64,000 bases of DNA from Variovorax sp. UMC13 (GCF_014170375.1 NZ_LZZW01000031.1:124001-188000); one strand, 5' to 3'; shown: positions 21,005 to 30,425, numbered from the stretch's first letter. Notes: generated by a model not told the origin, from the sequence alone. Program-made: numbers and translations.

Positions 21005-22465
21005 ATGACCAAAGCTTACATGGGCGTTCGCCTCAAGACGTTGCGGGAACAGCAGGGACTGACCCAGGCCGCGCTGGCCGCGTCGCTCAAGATCTCGCCC
21101 AGCTACCTCAACCAGATCGAGAACGACCAGCGCCCCCTGACCGTGCCCGTGCTGCTGCGCCTGCAGGCCGCCCATGGTATCGACCTGCAGTTGTTCTCGG
21201 ATGACGAGAACGCCCGGCGGCTGAGCGAACTGCAGCCGGTGTTCGCAGACGGCTCCGAGGCCAACGCGGTGCCGCTGGCCGAAGCCAAGGTCGTGGCCTC
21301 GCAGCTGCCGGCGGTCACCCGGGTGCTGCTGAACCTGCACAAGCGCTCGCGCGCGGTCGAGGAACAGCTGTCCTCGCTGGCCGCCGGCGCCGACGGCGAC
21401 CGGCTGGCCGGCGACCCCGCCGCCCGGCTGCAGCCCTACGAGGAAGTGCGCGAGTTCTTCTATGCGCGCCACCACCACATGGCCGTGCTGGACGAGCTCG
21501 CGGAGCAGTTGCACGCCACGCTGATGGCCGGCCTGCCGCCCGGCACCGTGAGCGCGGTCGAGCTGCGCGCCCGCCTGCTGGAGCGGCTGCGCAAGCGCCA
21601 CGGCGTGCAGGTGCTGATCCAGGAGCGGCAGGACACGGCCGGCCGCACATCGGACCAGGCGCTGCGCAGCTACGACGCGGCCACCGGCACGCTCTCGCTG
21701 GCGACCGACATGGACGCGGGACAGCAGGCCTTCCAGCTCGGCGTGCAGCTCGCCTTCCTCGAGATGGGCGACCGCATCGATGCCTTCACCACGGCCGAGT
21801 CCTTCAACAGCTCGCAGGCCCGCAGCCTGGCCCGGCTGGGCTTCGCCAACCACTTCGCGGGCGCGCTGGTGCTGCCCAACCGGCTGTTCCAGGAAGCCGC
21901 CCATGCGCTGCGCTACGACCTGGAACTGCTGAGCGACCGCTTCGGCGTCGGCTTCGAGACCATCGAGCATCGGCTGTCGACCATGCGGCACGCGCCGGGC
22001 CAGGGCATCCCCTTCTTCTTCGTGCGGGTCGACCGCGCGGGCAACGTGTCGAAGCGGCAGTCGACGGCCGACTTCCATTTCTCGCGCCATGGCGGCACCT
22101 GTCCGCTGTGGAACGTCTACGAGGCTTTCTCCCAACCCGGCACGATCCTCACGCAGCTCTCGCGCATGCCCGATGGCCGCACCTACCTCTGGATCGCCCG
22201 CACCGTCGAGCACCGGCGCAGCGGCTACGGCACGCCCAAGCGCATGTTCGCGGTGGCGCTGGGCTGCGACGCGCGCTATGCCGACCGCCTGGTCTACGCC
22301 AAGGGCGTGAACCTGATCGACCCCGACGCCGCCACGCTGATCGGCGCCGGCTGCAAGGTCTGCGACCGCGCCGACTGCGCCCAGCGCGCCTTTCCGCCGC
22401 TGGGCCGCACGCTGCAGATCGACGAGAACCAGCGCGGCTTCGCGCCCTATGCCTCGGGCATGTGA
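21005..22465 (+). CDS. XRE-type short-chain fatty-acyl regulator (ScfR/PccR family)
   Basis: This 486-residue regulator has an N-terminal XRE helix-turn-helix (LKTLREQQGLTQAALAASL...SYLNQIENDQRPLTV) and a long C-terminal part of the short-chain fatty acyl-CoA regulator family. The latter has an IrrE-like middle and a cysteine cluster GCKVCDRADC near the C-terminus. PccR/RamB/MccR relatives control propionyl-CoA or acetyl-CoA assimilation. It diverges from scpA, and matching TTTGC sites flank the intergenic region. The ATG at 21005 was chosen because the HTH begins there; the frame is open 13 codons upstream. Confidence 0.88.
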   Translation: MTKAYMGVRLKTLREQQGLTQAALAASLKISPSYLNQIENDQRPLTVPVLLRLQAAHGIDLQLFSDDENARRLSELQPVFADGSEANAVPLAEAKVVASQLPAVTRVLLNLHKRSRAVEEQLSSLAAGADGDRLAGDPAARLQPYEEVREFFYARHHHMAVLDELAEQLHATLMAGLPPGTVSAVELRARLLERLRKRHGVQVLIQERQDTAGRTSDQALRSYDAATGTLSLATDMDAGQQAFQLGVQLAFLEMGDRIDAFTTAESFNSSQARSLARLGFANHFAGALVLPNRLFQEAAHALRYDLELLSDRFGVGFETIEHRLSTMRHAPGQGIPFFFVRVDRAGNVSKRQSTADFHFSRHGGTCPLWNVYEAFSQPGTILTQLSRMPDGRTYLWIARTVEHRRSGYGTPKRMFAVALGCDARYADRLVYAKGVNLIDPDAATLIGAGCKVCDRADCAQRAFPPLGRTLQIDENQRGFAPYASGM

Positions 22466-22478
22466 AAGGCGGACCACC

Positions 22479-23378
22479 ATGCGAGACCTCGACCCCGTTT
22501 CCATCCGCCTCTTCCTCGCCACCCTGGAGGAAGGCAGCATCGCCCGCGCCGCGGCGCGCGAGAACATCGTGCCCTCGGCGGTCAGCAAGCGCATCTCCGA
22601 GATGGAGTCCGAACTGCGCGTGCCGCTGCTCGACCGCAGCGTCAAGGGCGTGCACCCCACGCCGGCCGGCGAGGCGCTGGCCCACCACGCGCGCGCGCTG
22701 CTGCAGGGCATGGACCGCATGCAGCGCGAGATGGCCGGCTACGTCGACGGCGTGCGCGGGCTGATCAAGGTGCTGGCCAGCGTGACCTCGCTGTCGGGCG
22801 ACCTGCCGGCCGACATCATGAAGTTCCGCGCCGAGCGCCCGCAAATCGAGATCGACGTGGAGGAACGCACCACGCCCGTGATCTACCGCCGCGTGCGCGA
22901 AGGCCTGGCCGACGTGGGCGTGGCCTCGGAGTTCGCCAGCCACGAAGGCCTGCATGTCTTCCCCTACCGGCGCTATGCGCTGGCGGCGGTGCTGCCCGGC
23001 GGCCATGCGCTGGCGGGCGCGCAAAAGCTGCGCTATGCGCAGCTGCTGGGCGACGACCTGGTCGAGCTCACGCGCGACAGCGGCATCAGCCACGTGTTCG
23101 ACGACGCCGCGCGCGAGGCGCGCACCTCGCGCACGGTGCGCGCGCGCGTCAGCTCCTTCGAGACCATCTGCACGCTGGTCGCGCGCGGCCTGGGCGTGGG
23201 CGTGGCGCCGCTGTACCTGGCGGCCGAGAAGAAGACGCTGGACCTGCGCTTCGTGCCGCTGTCCGACGACTGGGCCCAGCCGCGCAGCTTCATCGCCGTG
23301 CGCGACCTCGACACGCTGCCGATGGCGGCGCGGGCCTTCGTCGACCACCTGCGCGCCAGCGCCGCGGTCACGGACTAG
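22479..23378 (+). CDS. LysR-family transcriptional regulator
   Basis: This 299-residue LysR-type protein has an N-terminal winged HTH (FLATLEEGSIARAAARENIVPSAVSKRISEME) and a substrate-binding domain that starts near residue 90. The ATG at 22479 is 13 bp after the scfR stop. Downstream on the same strand are a CoA transferase, a Bug protein and an HMG-CoA-lyase-like gene, the likely targets. Effector unknown. Confidence 0.9.
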   Translation: MRDLDPVSIRLFLATLEEGSIARAAARENIVPSAVSKRISEMESELRVPLLDRSVKGVHPTPAGEALAHHARALLQGMDRMQREMAGYVDGVRGLIKVLASVTSLSGDLPADIMKFRAERPQIEIDVEERTTPVIYRRVREGLADVGVASEFASHEGLHVFPYRRYALAAVLPGGHALAGAQKLRYAQLLGDDLVELTRDSGISHVFDDAAREARTSRTVRARVSSFETICTLVARGLGVGVAPLYLAAEKKTLDLRFVPLSDDWAQPRSFIAVRDLDTLPMAARAFVDHLRASAAVTD

Positions 23379-23464
23379 GGGTTGACCCGGCCCTCTTCGA
23401 ACGAGAGCGCAACGGTGCCGAAGCACCACTTTCTCGTTTCGCGGCGGCGGCGGATCATCCCCGG

Positions 23465-24685
23465 ATGACTGCAACCCCTTCGACAAAGACCCCGAACTTC
23501 CTGCCCGACGACGACCTGCCGCTGCGCGGCATCAAGGTGCTGGAGCTCTCGCACATGATCATGGGCCCGGCCGCCGGCCTGGTGCTGGCCGACCTGGGCG
23601 CCGAGGTGATCAAGGTCGAGCCGCTGGACGGCGACCGCACGCGCCGGCTCAAGGGCTCGGGCATCGGCTACTTCCCGGTGTTCAGCCGCAACAAGAAGAG
23701 CCTGGCGGTCGACCTCAAGTCGGCCGAAGGCCAGGCGCTGGTGCGCCAGCTGGCGCAGGGCTGCGACATGCTGGTGGAGAACTTCCGCGACGACAGCCTG
23801 ACGCAGTACGGGCTCGACTACGCATCCCTTTCGGCCGACAACCCCGGCCTGATCTACGTCTCGCTCAAGGGCTTCCTCTCGGGGCCGTACAAGCAGCGCA
23901 CCGCGCTCGACGAGGTGGTGCAGATGATGGGCGGCATGGCCTACATCAACGGCGGCACCGGCGCGCCGCAGCGCGTCGCGCCCTCGGTCAACGACATCCT
24001 GGGCGGCACCTTCGGCGTGGTGGGCGCGCTGGCCGCGCTCAACGACCGCCAGCGCACCGGCCGCGGCCGCCATGTGCGCGCCGGCCTGTTCGAGAACAAC
24101 CTGCTGCTGGTGGCGCAGTTCATCGCGCAGTACCAGCTGACCGGCACGCCGCCCATCCCCATGGGCGACAAGCGCACGCCGCCCTGGGGCGTGTACGACA
24201 TCTTCGACACCCAGGACGGCCGCGTGTTCGTGGCGGTGGTGAGCGACGCCAACTGGCGCACCTTCTGCCGCGACTTCCTGCCGCCCAGTTGGGCGGACGA
24301 CCAACGCCTGTTCTCCGCCATCGACCGCGAAGCCGCCCGGCCCTGGCTGGTGCCCGCCGTGGCCGAGATCCTCAAGGACTGGAAGACCGTCGAACTGTGC
24401 GCCGCGCTGGAGGCCTCGGGCCTGTCCTACGGCCCGATCCGCCAGCCGCACGACCTGCTGGACGACCCGCACCTGCATGCCGGCGGCGCGCTGATCGCCA
24501 CCACCATGCCCGACGGCCAGCAGGTCACGGCCGCGGCGCTGCCCATCGAATTCGACGGCCAGAAGGTGGGCAAACGGCTCGACCCGCAACCCATCGGCGC
24601 GCAGACGCAGGACATCCTGCACGGCCTGGGCCTGGACGCGGCACGCATCGCGCAGCTGGTGCGCCAGGGCGTGGTGGCGGTGTAG
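23465..24685 (+). CDS. CaiB/BaiF-type class III CoA transferase
   Basis: This 406-residue family III CoA transferase moves CoA between carboxylic acids. The start region LPLRGIKVLELSHMIMGPAA and FSRNKKSLAVDLKS are typical, and the catalytic Asp is expected in RTALDEVVQMMGG. Its neighbours (LysR, Bug receptor, HMG-CoA-lyase-like enzyme) suggest activation of an imported organic acid to its CoA ester before cleavage. The substrate is not evident from the sequence. Confidence 0.9.
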   Translation: MTATPSTKTPNFLPDDDLPLRGIKVLELSHMIMGPAAGLVLADLGAEVIKVEPLDGDRTRRLKGSGIGYFPVFSRNKKSLAVDLKSAEGQALVRQLAQGCDMLVENFRDDSLTQYGLDYASLSADNPGLIYVSLKGFLSGPYKQRTALDEVVQMMGGMAYINGGTGAPQRVAPSVNDILGGTFGVVGALAALNDRQRTGRGRHVRAGLFENNLLLVAQFIAQYQLTGTPPIPMGDKRTPPWGVYDIFDTQDGRVFVAVVSDANWRTFCRDFLPPSWADDQRLFSAIDREAARPWLVPAVAEILKDWKTVELCAALEASGLSYGPIRQPHDLLDDPHLHAGGALIATTMPDGQQVTAAALPIEFDGQKVGKRLDPQPIGAQTQDILHGLGLDAARIAQLVRQGVVAV

Positions 24686-24752
24686 CCCCGAGCCCTCAGG
24701 GGCCACGCTGCGCGCCAAGAAAACGAATCCCAAAAACGACAGGAGACAAAAA

Positions 24753-25727
24753 ATGCAACGACGCCACTTCAACCTGATGGCGCTGGCGAGCGCCGCCGGC
24801 GGCCTGAGCGCCCTGCCCGCCTGGGCCCAGGCCTGGCCGGCACGGGCGATCCGCCTGATCATCCCGTCGACACCGGGCGGCGGCACCGACTTCACGGGCC
24901 GGCTGCTGAGCACCAAGCTGTCGGAGATGAACGGCTGGTCGGTGGTGCCCGACAACCGACCCGGCGCCGGCACCGCGCTGGGGCTGGCCGAGGCGGCCCG
25001 GGCCAAGCCCGACGGCTACGAGCTGGTCGTGGCCCAGTCGGACAACGTCTCGCTGATCCCGCTGCTGATGAAGACCGCCTACGACCCGATCAAGGACCTG
25101 ACGCCGATCGCGCTGGCGGCCGTCACGCCGCTGGTGATCCTGGTCCACGAGAACTCGCCCTTCAAGACCCTGGCCGACCTGATCAAGGCCGCCAAGGCCG
25201 ACCCCGACAAGCTGACCTACGGCACCTCGGGCACCGGCGGCGGCGTGCACATCGCGATGGAGCTGCTGCAGATCACCGCCGGCTGCAAGATGCAGCACGT
25301 GCCGTACAAGGGCTCGAGCCCGGCGCTGGCCGACCTGATGGGCGGCCACCTGAGCTTCGCCGGCTCGTCGATCTCGTCGGCCGCCACGCTGATCCATGCG
25401 GGCAAGGTGCGCGCGCTGGCCGTGACCTCGGCCAAGCGCAACGCCAGCCTGCCCGAGGTGCCCACCGTGGCCGAGTTCGGCTACAAGGACTTCAACGCCA
25501 TCAGCTTCTACGGCGTGATGGGCCCGGCCGGCATCCCGGCGCCGCTGGTCGCGCGGCTAAACGCCGACATCAACAAGATCCTGGTCCGCCCCGACGTGAA
25601 GACCGCCTTCCAGGCCCAGGGCTTCGACGCCGCGCCCAGCTCGCCCGAAGAATTCGCCGCGCTGATCAGGGCCGACATCCAGAAGTCGCGCGAGATCATC
25701 GCCGCCGCCCGCATCAAGATCGAGTGA
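24753..25727 (+). CDS. Bug/TctC-family periplasmic substrate-binding protein
   Basis: This 324-residue protein has an export signal with an RRxFxL-like twin arginine (MQRRHFNLMALASAAGG...PAWAQA). The Bug fold follows, with WPARAIRLIIPSTPGGGTDFTGRLL and DNRPGAGTALGL. Such proteins bind carboxylates in the periplasm for tripartite or other uptake. The RBS AGGAGA precedes the ATG. The many Bug copies typical of Comamonadaceae usually lack adjacent transporter genes, as here. Confidence 0.92.
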   Translation: MQRRHFNLMALASAAGGLSALPAWAQAWPARAIRLIIPSTPGGGTDFTGRLLSTKLSEMNGWSVVPDNRPGAGTALGLAEAARAKPDGYELVVAQSDNVSLIPLLMKTAYDPIKDLTPIALAAVTPLVILVHENSPFKTLADLIKAAKADPDKLTYGTSGTGGGVHIAMELLQITAGCKMQHVPYKGSSPALADLMGGHLSFAGSSISSAATLIHAGKVRALAVTSAKRNASLPEVPTVAEFGYKDFNAISFYGVMGPAGIPAPLVARLNADINKILVRPDVKTAFQAQGFDAAPSSPEEFAALIRADIQKSREIIAAARIKIE

Positions 25728-25747
25728 GCACCACAGGAATCTTCACC

Positions 25748-26683
25748 ATGACCCCTGACGTCAACGTATGCGAAGTCGGGCCGCGAGACGGCCTGCAGAT
25801 GGCCCACGGCCGCATGGCCACCGACACCAAGCTGCGCTGGATCGGCCAGCTGGCCGCGGCCGGCCTGAAGGAGATCGAGGTCGGCAGCTTCGTCTCGCCG
25901 CGCATGATCCCGCAGATGGCCGACACCGGCGAGGTGGTGCGCGGCGCGCTGGCCATCGAGGGCCTGACGGTCTGCGCGCTGGCCTGCAACCTCAAGGGCG
26001 CGATCGCCGCGCACGAGGCCGGCGCGCACGTGCTGGCCATCCCGATCTCGGTGAGCGACACGCACAGCCACGCCAACGTCAACAAGGGCACCGACGTGCA
26101 GGTGGAGATGGTGCGTAGCATCGTCGACTGGGTGCGCGCGCAGTCGCGCCCGATGCGCATCGACGCCGCCGCCGCCACCGCCTTCGGCTGCTCGATGGAA
26201 GGCTTGGTGTCGCGCGAGCGCGTGGTGCAGGTGGCCGCGGCCCTGGCCGCCACCGGCGTCGACCGCGTGGCCCTGGCCGACACCGTGGGCTACGCCCACC
26301 CGGCCCTGGTGCGCGACACCGTGCGCGCGGTGCAGGACGCCATCGGCGCGCGCCTGACCAAGCTGCACCTGCACGACACGCTGGGGCTGGGCCTGGCGAA
26401 TGCGCTGGCGGGGCTGGAACAGGGCATCCACGACTTCGACAGCTGCCTGGCCGGCCTCGGCGGCTGCCCCTTCGCGCCGGGGGCCTCGGGCAACATCGTG
26501 ACGGAGGACCTGGTGTTCATGCTCGAGTCCATGGGCCACCGCACCGGCATCGACCTGCCGGCGCTGCTGGCCGCGCGCGCGCTGCTGCGCGAGTCCTTGC
26601 CCGACGAGCCGATGCGAAGCGGCGTGGCCGCCGCGGGCATCCCCCAGACCTTCAAGCCCCAGGCGGCACTGCAAGCCGCCTGA
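25748..26683 (+). CDS. Hydroxymethylglutaryl-CoA lyase-family enzyme
   Basis: This 311-residue DRE-TIM metallolyase has the metal/substrate motif VCEVGPRDGLQ at the start, SDTHSHANVNKG, LHLHDTLGLGLANAL and a late GLGGCPFAPGASGN (the catalytic cysteine loop of HMG-CoA lyase). Related enzymes cleave 3-hydroxy-3-methylglutaryl-CoA or similar acyl-CoAs. I prefer the ATG at 25748 with AGGAA upstream; a GTG at 25724 overlaps the preceding stop. It completes the CoA transferase-Bug-lyase module. Confidence 0.9.
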   Translation: MTPDVNVCEVGPRDGLQMAHGRMATDTKLRWIGQLAAAGLKEIEVGSFVSPRMIPQMADTGEVVRGALAIEGLTVCALACNLKGAIAAHEAGAHVLAIPISVSDTHSHANVNKGTDVQVEMVRSIVDWVRAQSRPMRIDAAAATAFGCSMEGLVSRERVVQVAAALAATGVDRVALADTVGYAHPALVRDTVRAVQDAIGARLTKLHLHDTLGLGLANALAGLEQGIHDFDSCLAGLGGCPFAPGASGNIVTEDLVFMLESMGHRTGIDLPALLAARALLRESLPDEPMRSGVAAAGIPQTFKPQAALQAA

Positions 26684-26698
26684 GTTTCCGGGCCGGCC

Positions 26699-27739
26699 TC
26701 AGACCGGCTGCTCGACCGCCTCGTGCGCCAGCGCCATCACCTCGTGCGGAGGCCGGCCCTTCTGCTTGTGGTCGCTCCACACCTGGCGCCAGCGCCGCGC
26801 ACCGGGCAGGCCGTTGCGCAGGCCCAGCATGTGGCGCGCGATGTTCGACCACGGCGTGCCGTGCTCGGCCGCTTCGCGCACCATGTAGTCGCACATCTGC
26901 CGCTCGATCTCTTCGCGGTCGATCTCGCGCGGCGCGGCGCCGAAGAAGGCGGCGTCCCATTCGGCCAGCCACCAGGGGTTGTGGTACGCCTCCCGGCCCA
27001 CCATCACGCCGTCGAGCAGGCGCAGCTGCTCGTGCACCTGCGCGGTCTGCGAGATGCCGCCATTGATCGAGAAGCGCAGCGCCGGGAAGTCGTGCTTGAG
27101 CCGGTGCACGAGCTCGTAGCGCAGCGGCGGGATCTCGCGGTTCTGCTTGGGCGACAGGCCCTTGAGCCAGGCGTTGCGCGCATGCACGATGAAGGTCTGG
27201 CAGCCCGCCTCGCTGACCGTGCCGACGAAGTCGCGCACGAACTCGTACTTCTCGATCTTGTCGATGCCGATGCGGTGCTTGACTGTGACCGGCACGTCGA
27301 CCGCGTCGACCATGGCCTTCACGCAGTCGGCCACCAGCTGCGGCTCGTTCATCAGGCAGGCCCCGAAGGCGCCGCGCTGCACGCGCTCGCTGGGGCAGCC
27401 GCAGTTGATGTTGATCTCGTCGTAGCCCCAGTCCTGGCCCAGCTTCGCGCAATGCGCCAGGTCGGCCGGCTCGCTGCCGCCCAGCTGCAGCGCCACCGGA
27501 TGCTCCTCGGCGTTGAAGCGCAGGTGCCGCGGCACGTCGCCGTGGATCAACGCGCCGGTGGTGACCATCTCGGTGTAGAGCAGCGCGTGGCGGGTGAGCA
27601 GGCGGTGGAAGTAGCGGCAGTGGCGGTCGGTCCAGTCCATCATCGGCGCAACGGACATGCGCATCGGATCGACCACCCAAGCGCCGAGAGGAGAATCAGG
27701 CTGCAGCCCAGTGTTTATGCGGTTCTCGTTTAGTGTCAT
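26699..27739 (-). CDS. dusA: tRNA-dihydrouridine synthase A, 5' end probably rebuilt by the prophage
   Basis: This FMN-dependent tRNA dihydrouridine synthase of about 346 residues has SVAPMMDWTDRHCRYFHRLL, the catalytic-cysteine segment INCGCPSERVQ and KHRIGIDK. The start taken is the ATG at 27739 (MTLNENRINTGL). The conserved protein begins only near residue 26, and the first 25 residues look non-standard. They are encoded by DNA that also holds direct repeats next to the phage integrase, so this N-terminus is likely prophage-supplied. A downstream Met (MRMSVAP) could also start a shorter protein. Confidence 0.92.
   Translation of the reverse strand: MTLNENRINTGLQPDSPLGAWVVDPMRMSVAPMMDWTDRHCRYFHRLLTRHALLYTEMVTTGALIHGDVPRHLRFNAEEHPVALQLGGSEPADLAHCAKLGQDWGYDEININCGCPSERVQRGAFGACLMNEPQLVADCVKAMVDAVDVPVTVKHRIGIDKIEKYEFVRDFVGTVSEAGCQTFIVHARNAWLKGLSPKQNREIPPLRYELVHRLKHDFPALRFSINGGISQTAQVHEQLRLLDGVMVGREAYHNPWWLAEWDAAFFGAAPREIDREEIERQMCDYMVREAAEHGTPWSNIARHMLGLRNGLPGARRWRQVWSDHKQKGRPPHEVMALAHEAVEQPV
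27622..27632. other. Candidate left attachment core within dusA
   Basis: DusA-type integrases recombine inside the 5' coding part of dusA, around the codons for MDWTDRH. The plus-strand ggcggtcggtc lies in this stretch and recurs at 63654-63664. Eleven bases of GC-rich repeat can occur by chance, so only the gene-level location is well supported. Confidence 0.35.
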
Positions 27740-27752
27740 TCGATCTCGTTTA
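27724..27752. repeat. Direct repeats at the integrase end of the prophage
   Basis: TCTCGTTTA occurs at 27724-27732 and 27744-27752, two helical turns apart, across the dusA start codon. Direct repeats in this position, between the att region and int, are what arm-type integrase sites look like. They also encode the odd first residues of DusA (TLNEN). Function is inferred. Confidence 0.4.
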
Positions 27753-27768
27753 ACGCTGTTTTTTCGCC

Positions 27769-27814
27769 CTCGGTGGTACATTTCGTGCCACAAAAAACTC
27801 ATGTACCACCAGAG
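27769..27814. promoter_or_regulatory. Inverted repeat before the integrase gene
   Basis: GGTGGTACAT (27772-27781) and ATGTACCACC (27801-27810) are a perfect 10-bp inverted repeat with a 19-bp spacer, extended imperfectly by ctc/gag. It directly precedes the integrase ribosome-binding site. It could be an operator, an excisionase site, or an mRNA hairpin limiting int translation. Confidence 0.5.
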
Positions 27815-27822
27815 AGGCACCC

Positions 27823-28911
27823 TTGGGTACCATCACGAAACGCAAGCGCGCAGACGGAAGCGTAGCGCACATGGCCCGCATCCGAATCAAGGAAGGCAGC
27901 CTGGTCGTCCATAGCGAAACGGAGACGTTTGATCGCGAGGCCGCGGCCAAGCTCTGGATGAGGACCCGCGAGGCCGAACTGGGCAAGCCCGGCGCGCTCG
28001 AAAAGCTCCGAGCGCCGGACCCAACCTTTGCGGAGACCATTCAGAAGTACATCGACGAGTCACGCAGGGAACTCGGAACGACCAAGGCGCAGGTGCTCAA
28101 GAAGGTGGCGGCAAGCAGCTTGGCCAAACGGCGCGGATCGACCATCACCAGCGCCGACTGGGTGCAGTTCGGCAAGGACCTGGGCGTGCAGCCTCAGACG
28201 GTAGGCAACTACTTCTCTCACATCTCCTCGATCTATAGCCTGGCCCGACCTGCTTGGAACTACCAGCTAGACCCTCAGGTTATTGCCGATGCACGCAAGG
28301 TCAGCAAATCTCTTGGCCTCACGTCGAGGTCTAGAAGCCGCGACAGGCGTCCGACCCTGGAGGAACTCGACAAGCTGATGGCCCACTTCGGTCGCGTCAA
28401 GCGCAAACACACCACACCGATGCAGGAGATCATCTGCTACGCGATCTTCAGCACGCGCCGGCAAGAAGAGATCACTAGACAGACCTTCGAGGATCTGGAC
28501 GAAGCGCAACCTGACCTATGGGTTCGAGACATGAAACATCCGGGCGAGAAGGATGGGAACGACGTCCGCTGCACCCTCACGCCCGAGGCACTGGCCATCG
28601 TCTTAAATCGACGCAAGTCACCCGAGCAAACAGGCCGAATCTTCCCCTACAACAGCAACACGATCAGCCGGCTTTTCTCAGATGCATGCACGCTTTTAGG
28701 CATTGAGGATCTGCACTTCCATGACCTGAGGCATGACGGCATCAGCCGGCTGTTTGAGCTGGGCTGGAATATTCCCCATGTAGCGGGCGTCTCCGGCCAT
28801 CGGACTTGGAGTTCGCTTCGCCGCTACACGCACATCCGCCAAAGGGGGGATAAATACTCGGAATGGCAATGGCTGAGGCGCACTCAAAAAAGCACGCCAA
28901 CTGTTGTTTAA
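27823..28911 (+). CDS. int: Tyrosine recombinase (DusA-type phage integrase)
   Basis: This 362-residue site-specific recombinase starts at a TTG (27823) with GAGAGG about 6 bases upstream. An N-terminal arm-binding segment (MGTITKRKRADGSVAHMARIR) is followed by a core-binding domain. The catalytic domain has the first Arg in FSTRRQEEITRQT, the HxxR box in HDLRHDG, the second His in GHRTWSSL and the nucleophile Tyr in RRYTHIR. It is divergent from dusA and 84 bp from its start, the standard layout of integrases that insert at dusA. Confidence 0.92.
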   Translation: MGTITKRKRADGSVAHMARIRIKEGSLVVHSETETFDREAAAKLWMRTREAELGKPGALEKLRAPDPTFAETIQKYIDESRRELGTTKAQVLKKVAASSLAKRRGSTITSADWVQFGKDLGVQPQTVGNYFSHISSIYSLARPAWNYQLDPQVIADARKVSKSLGLTSRSRSRDRRPTLEELDKLMAHFGRVKRKHTTPMQEIICYAIFSTRRQEEITRQTFEDLDEAQPDLWVRDMKHPGEKDGNDVRCTLTPEALAIVLNRRKSPEQTGRIFPYNSNTISRLFSDACTLLGIEDLHFHDLRHDGISRLFELGWNIPHVAGVSGHRTWSSLRRYTHIRQRGDKYSEWQWLRRTQKSTPTVV

Positions 28912-29732
28912 GTAGTTGCAGACGCTGTTCGTATCTGTCAACAGTAGAGTCGAGTGCTGGGTGAGCAGTCAGGTCGGCACTGTCTTAAGACATTGGAAGT
29001 CTGTACGCGCGTGAAGGAAAATGCGCACAGATGACCGAAATACGTCTGCAGTGGAGCCCAGAAATCCTCCACGTCCGAGCAGAGATTCTGGTCTTGCGCG
29101 ATTGGTGCGTGAGGACGGACGCCTGCGCACTAAACCTTGAGTTGATGGTCAGGGCGGGAGACGTCGTCTACGGGCCTCGCACTCACTGGGTCGAAACTCG
29201 GGAAACAGGTGGAACCTCAGCAGATTGAGGTCTTTCCCCTACGCTAGCGCGTGTCTTCGTGCAACACACTGCGCAGATGTCACGTCGCCTCGAGGCTATC
29301 GCTCGCATCCAAGCCCTTTCGGCAGAGGAGGGTAGACGACAGCCTTCTGCTGCCGATTGGCTGAAGGCGCTGGATAGTCATCGGCGAATGTTGGCTCGTC
29401 CCGCGTTGGAGGGCTTGATGCGCCTGTCCGTGCTTCTTCGACGTTTCCCCATGGCAGCGTACTGACGCAGTAGCCGTTTCCGCCGCTTCCCAAGATAGGA
29501 GGATTCGAATGACGGTTCCGATCGAAAGTCTAAGTTCGGCATGCGCTCGTTGGCACTTCGCTTCAGATGCATATGCTCTTCAGCTAACTGAGCTGGAGCG
29601 GGAGCGCCCGGCGCACTCACCGAACTGATGCTGCTGCAGAAGCGCCTTGATGAATGCCGAAGAGCGGTCGACGCGTTGACGGTTGCCTAGGTATCAGGCT
29701 CAGACACAAACCGGAGTCCACGCGCTTCGGCG
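28912..29732. other. 821-bp stretch without a confident gene
   Basis: Several short frames exist. One, 29031-29228 on the plus strand, encodes 65 residues starting MTEIRLQWSPEILHV. Another, 29378-29620 on the minus strand, encodes 80 basic residues. Neither has a clear ribosome-binding site, recognisable domain or coupling to a neighbour. The stretch between the integrase stop and the SRAP gene may hold decayed genes or control sequence. Confidence 0.4.
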
Positions 29733-30425
29733 CTAGGCCGACTCGGTGACCGGCCCGGCGTCGAATACGTCGATCAGCGCCCTCGCCTGCTCGACTGTCC
29801 CCTCGAGCCACTGGTCGAAGTCGCTGGCGTCAAGCGGGATGACGCTGCGCTTGTCCTGCTTGTCGAGCGGCAGCGGCACTTTGGTGACAGGGTCAACCAC
29901 TGGCAGGTGCATGCGGCTCATCAACGGATGGGCATTCGCATTGAGCGTGAGCATCGTGTAGCTCTCGTGCAGTTCGCCCGTGGCTTTGTCAGTCCAAGTG
30001 TTCCACAGGCCGGCCAGCCCCCATGGCGCGCCATCCGCGCGGCGGAAGCGCCACCACACGTTCTTGCCCGTCTCCCAGTTCGGCTCGTCGAAGGTGGCCG
30101 CCGGGATGATGCAGCGCTGTCCAAGGCCCCAGGGGCCCTTGTAGCTGTCCTTCCAGTGGACCTCTTCCCCGCGCGAATTTTCAGTACTCAAGAGCTTGCC
30201 GTCCTTTTTGCGCGGCGTGGATGTCTCCGAGCGCTCAGGGATCAGGCCCCACCGCCCAACGACCAGCTCACGCTCGTAGAAAGTGGCGTCGCGCCGGCGG
30301 CGGATGAACGGGCCCGGCGACCGCGGAAACATCTCGCGCGGCCACAGGTCCGGCTGGTGCCCCCGAGGCAGGCTCCAGAAGCGTTCGATCTCAGCAACCT
30401 CCGGCGGGATGTAGCGAGTGCACAT
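29733..30425 (-). CDS. SOS response-associated peptidase (SRAP/YedK/HMCES family)
   Basis: This 230-residue protein starts MCTRYIPPEV: after Met removal, Cys2 is the residue that forms a thiazolidine link to abasic sites in ssDNA. Further family features are WGLIPERSETST, the TENSRGEE segment, CIIPAATFDEPNWE and the HPLMSRMHLPVV histidine. SRAP proteins shield abasic sites in single-stranded DNA. It follows a small gene that starts next to a LexA box, which suits SOS induction. Confidence 0.9.
   Translation of the reverse strand: MCTRYIPPEVAEIERFWSLPRGHQPDLWPREMFPRSPGPFIRRRRDATFYERELVVGRWGLIPERSETSTPRKKDGKLLSTENSRGEEVHWKDSYKGPWGLGQRCIIPAATFDEPNWETGKNVWWRFRRADGAPWGLAGLWNTWTDKATGELHESYTMLTLNANAHPLMSRMHLPVVDPVTKVPLPLDKQDKRSVIPLDASDFDQWLEGTVEQARALIDVFDAGPVTESA

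Noticed and set aside
29565..29600. tRNA-like D-arm on the minus strand (AGCTCAGTTAGCTGAAGAGC)
   Set aside because: No matching acceptor stem, anticodon arm or T-arm can be built around it.
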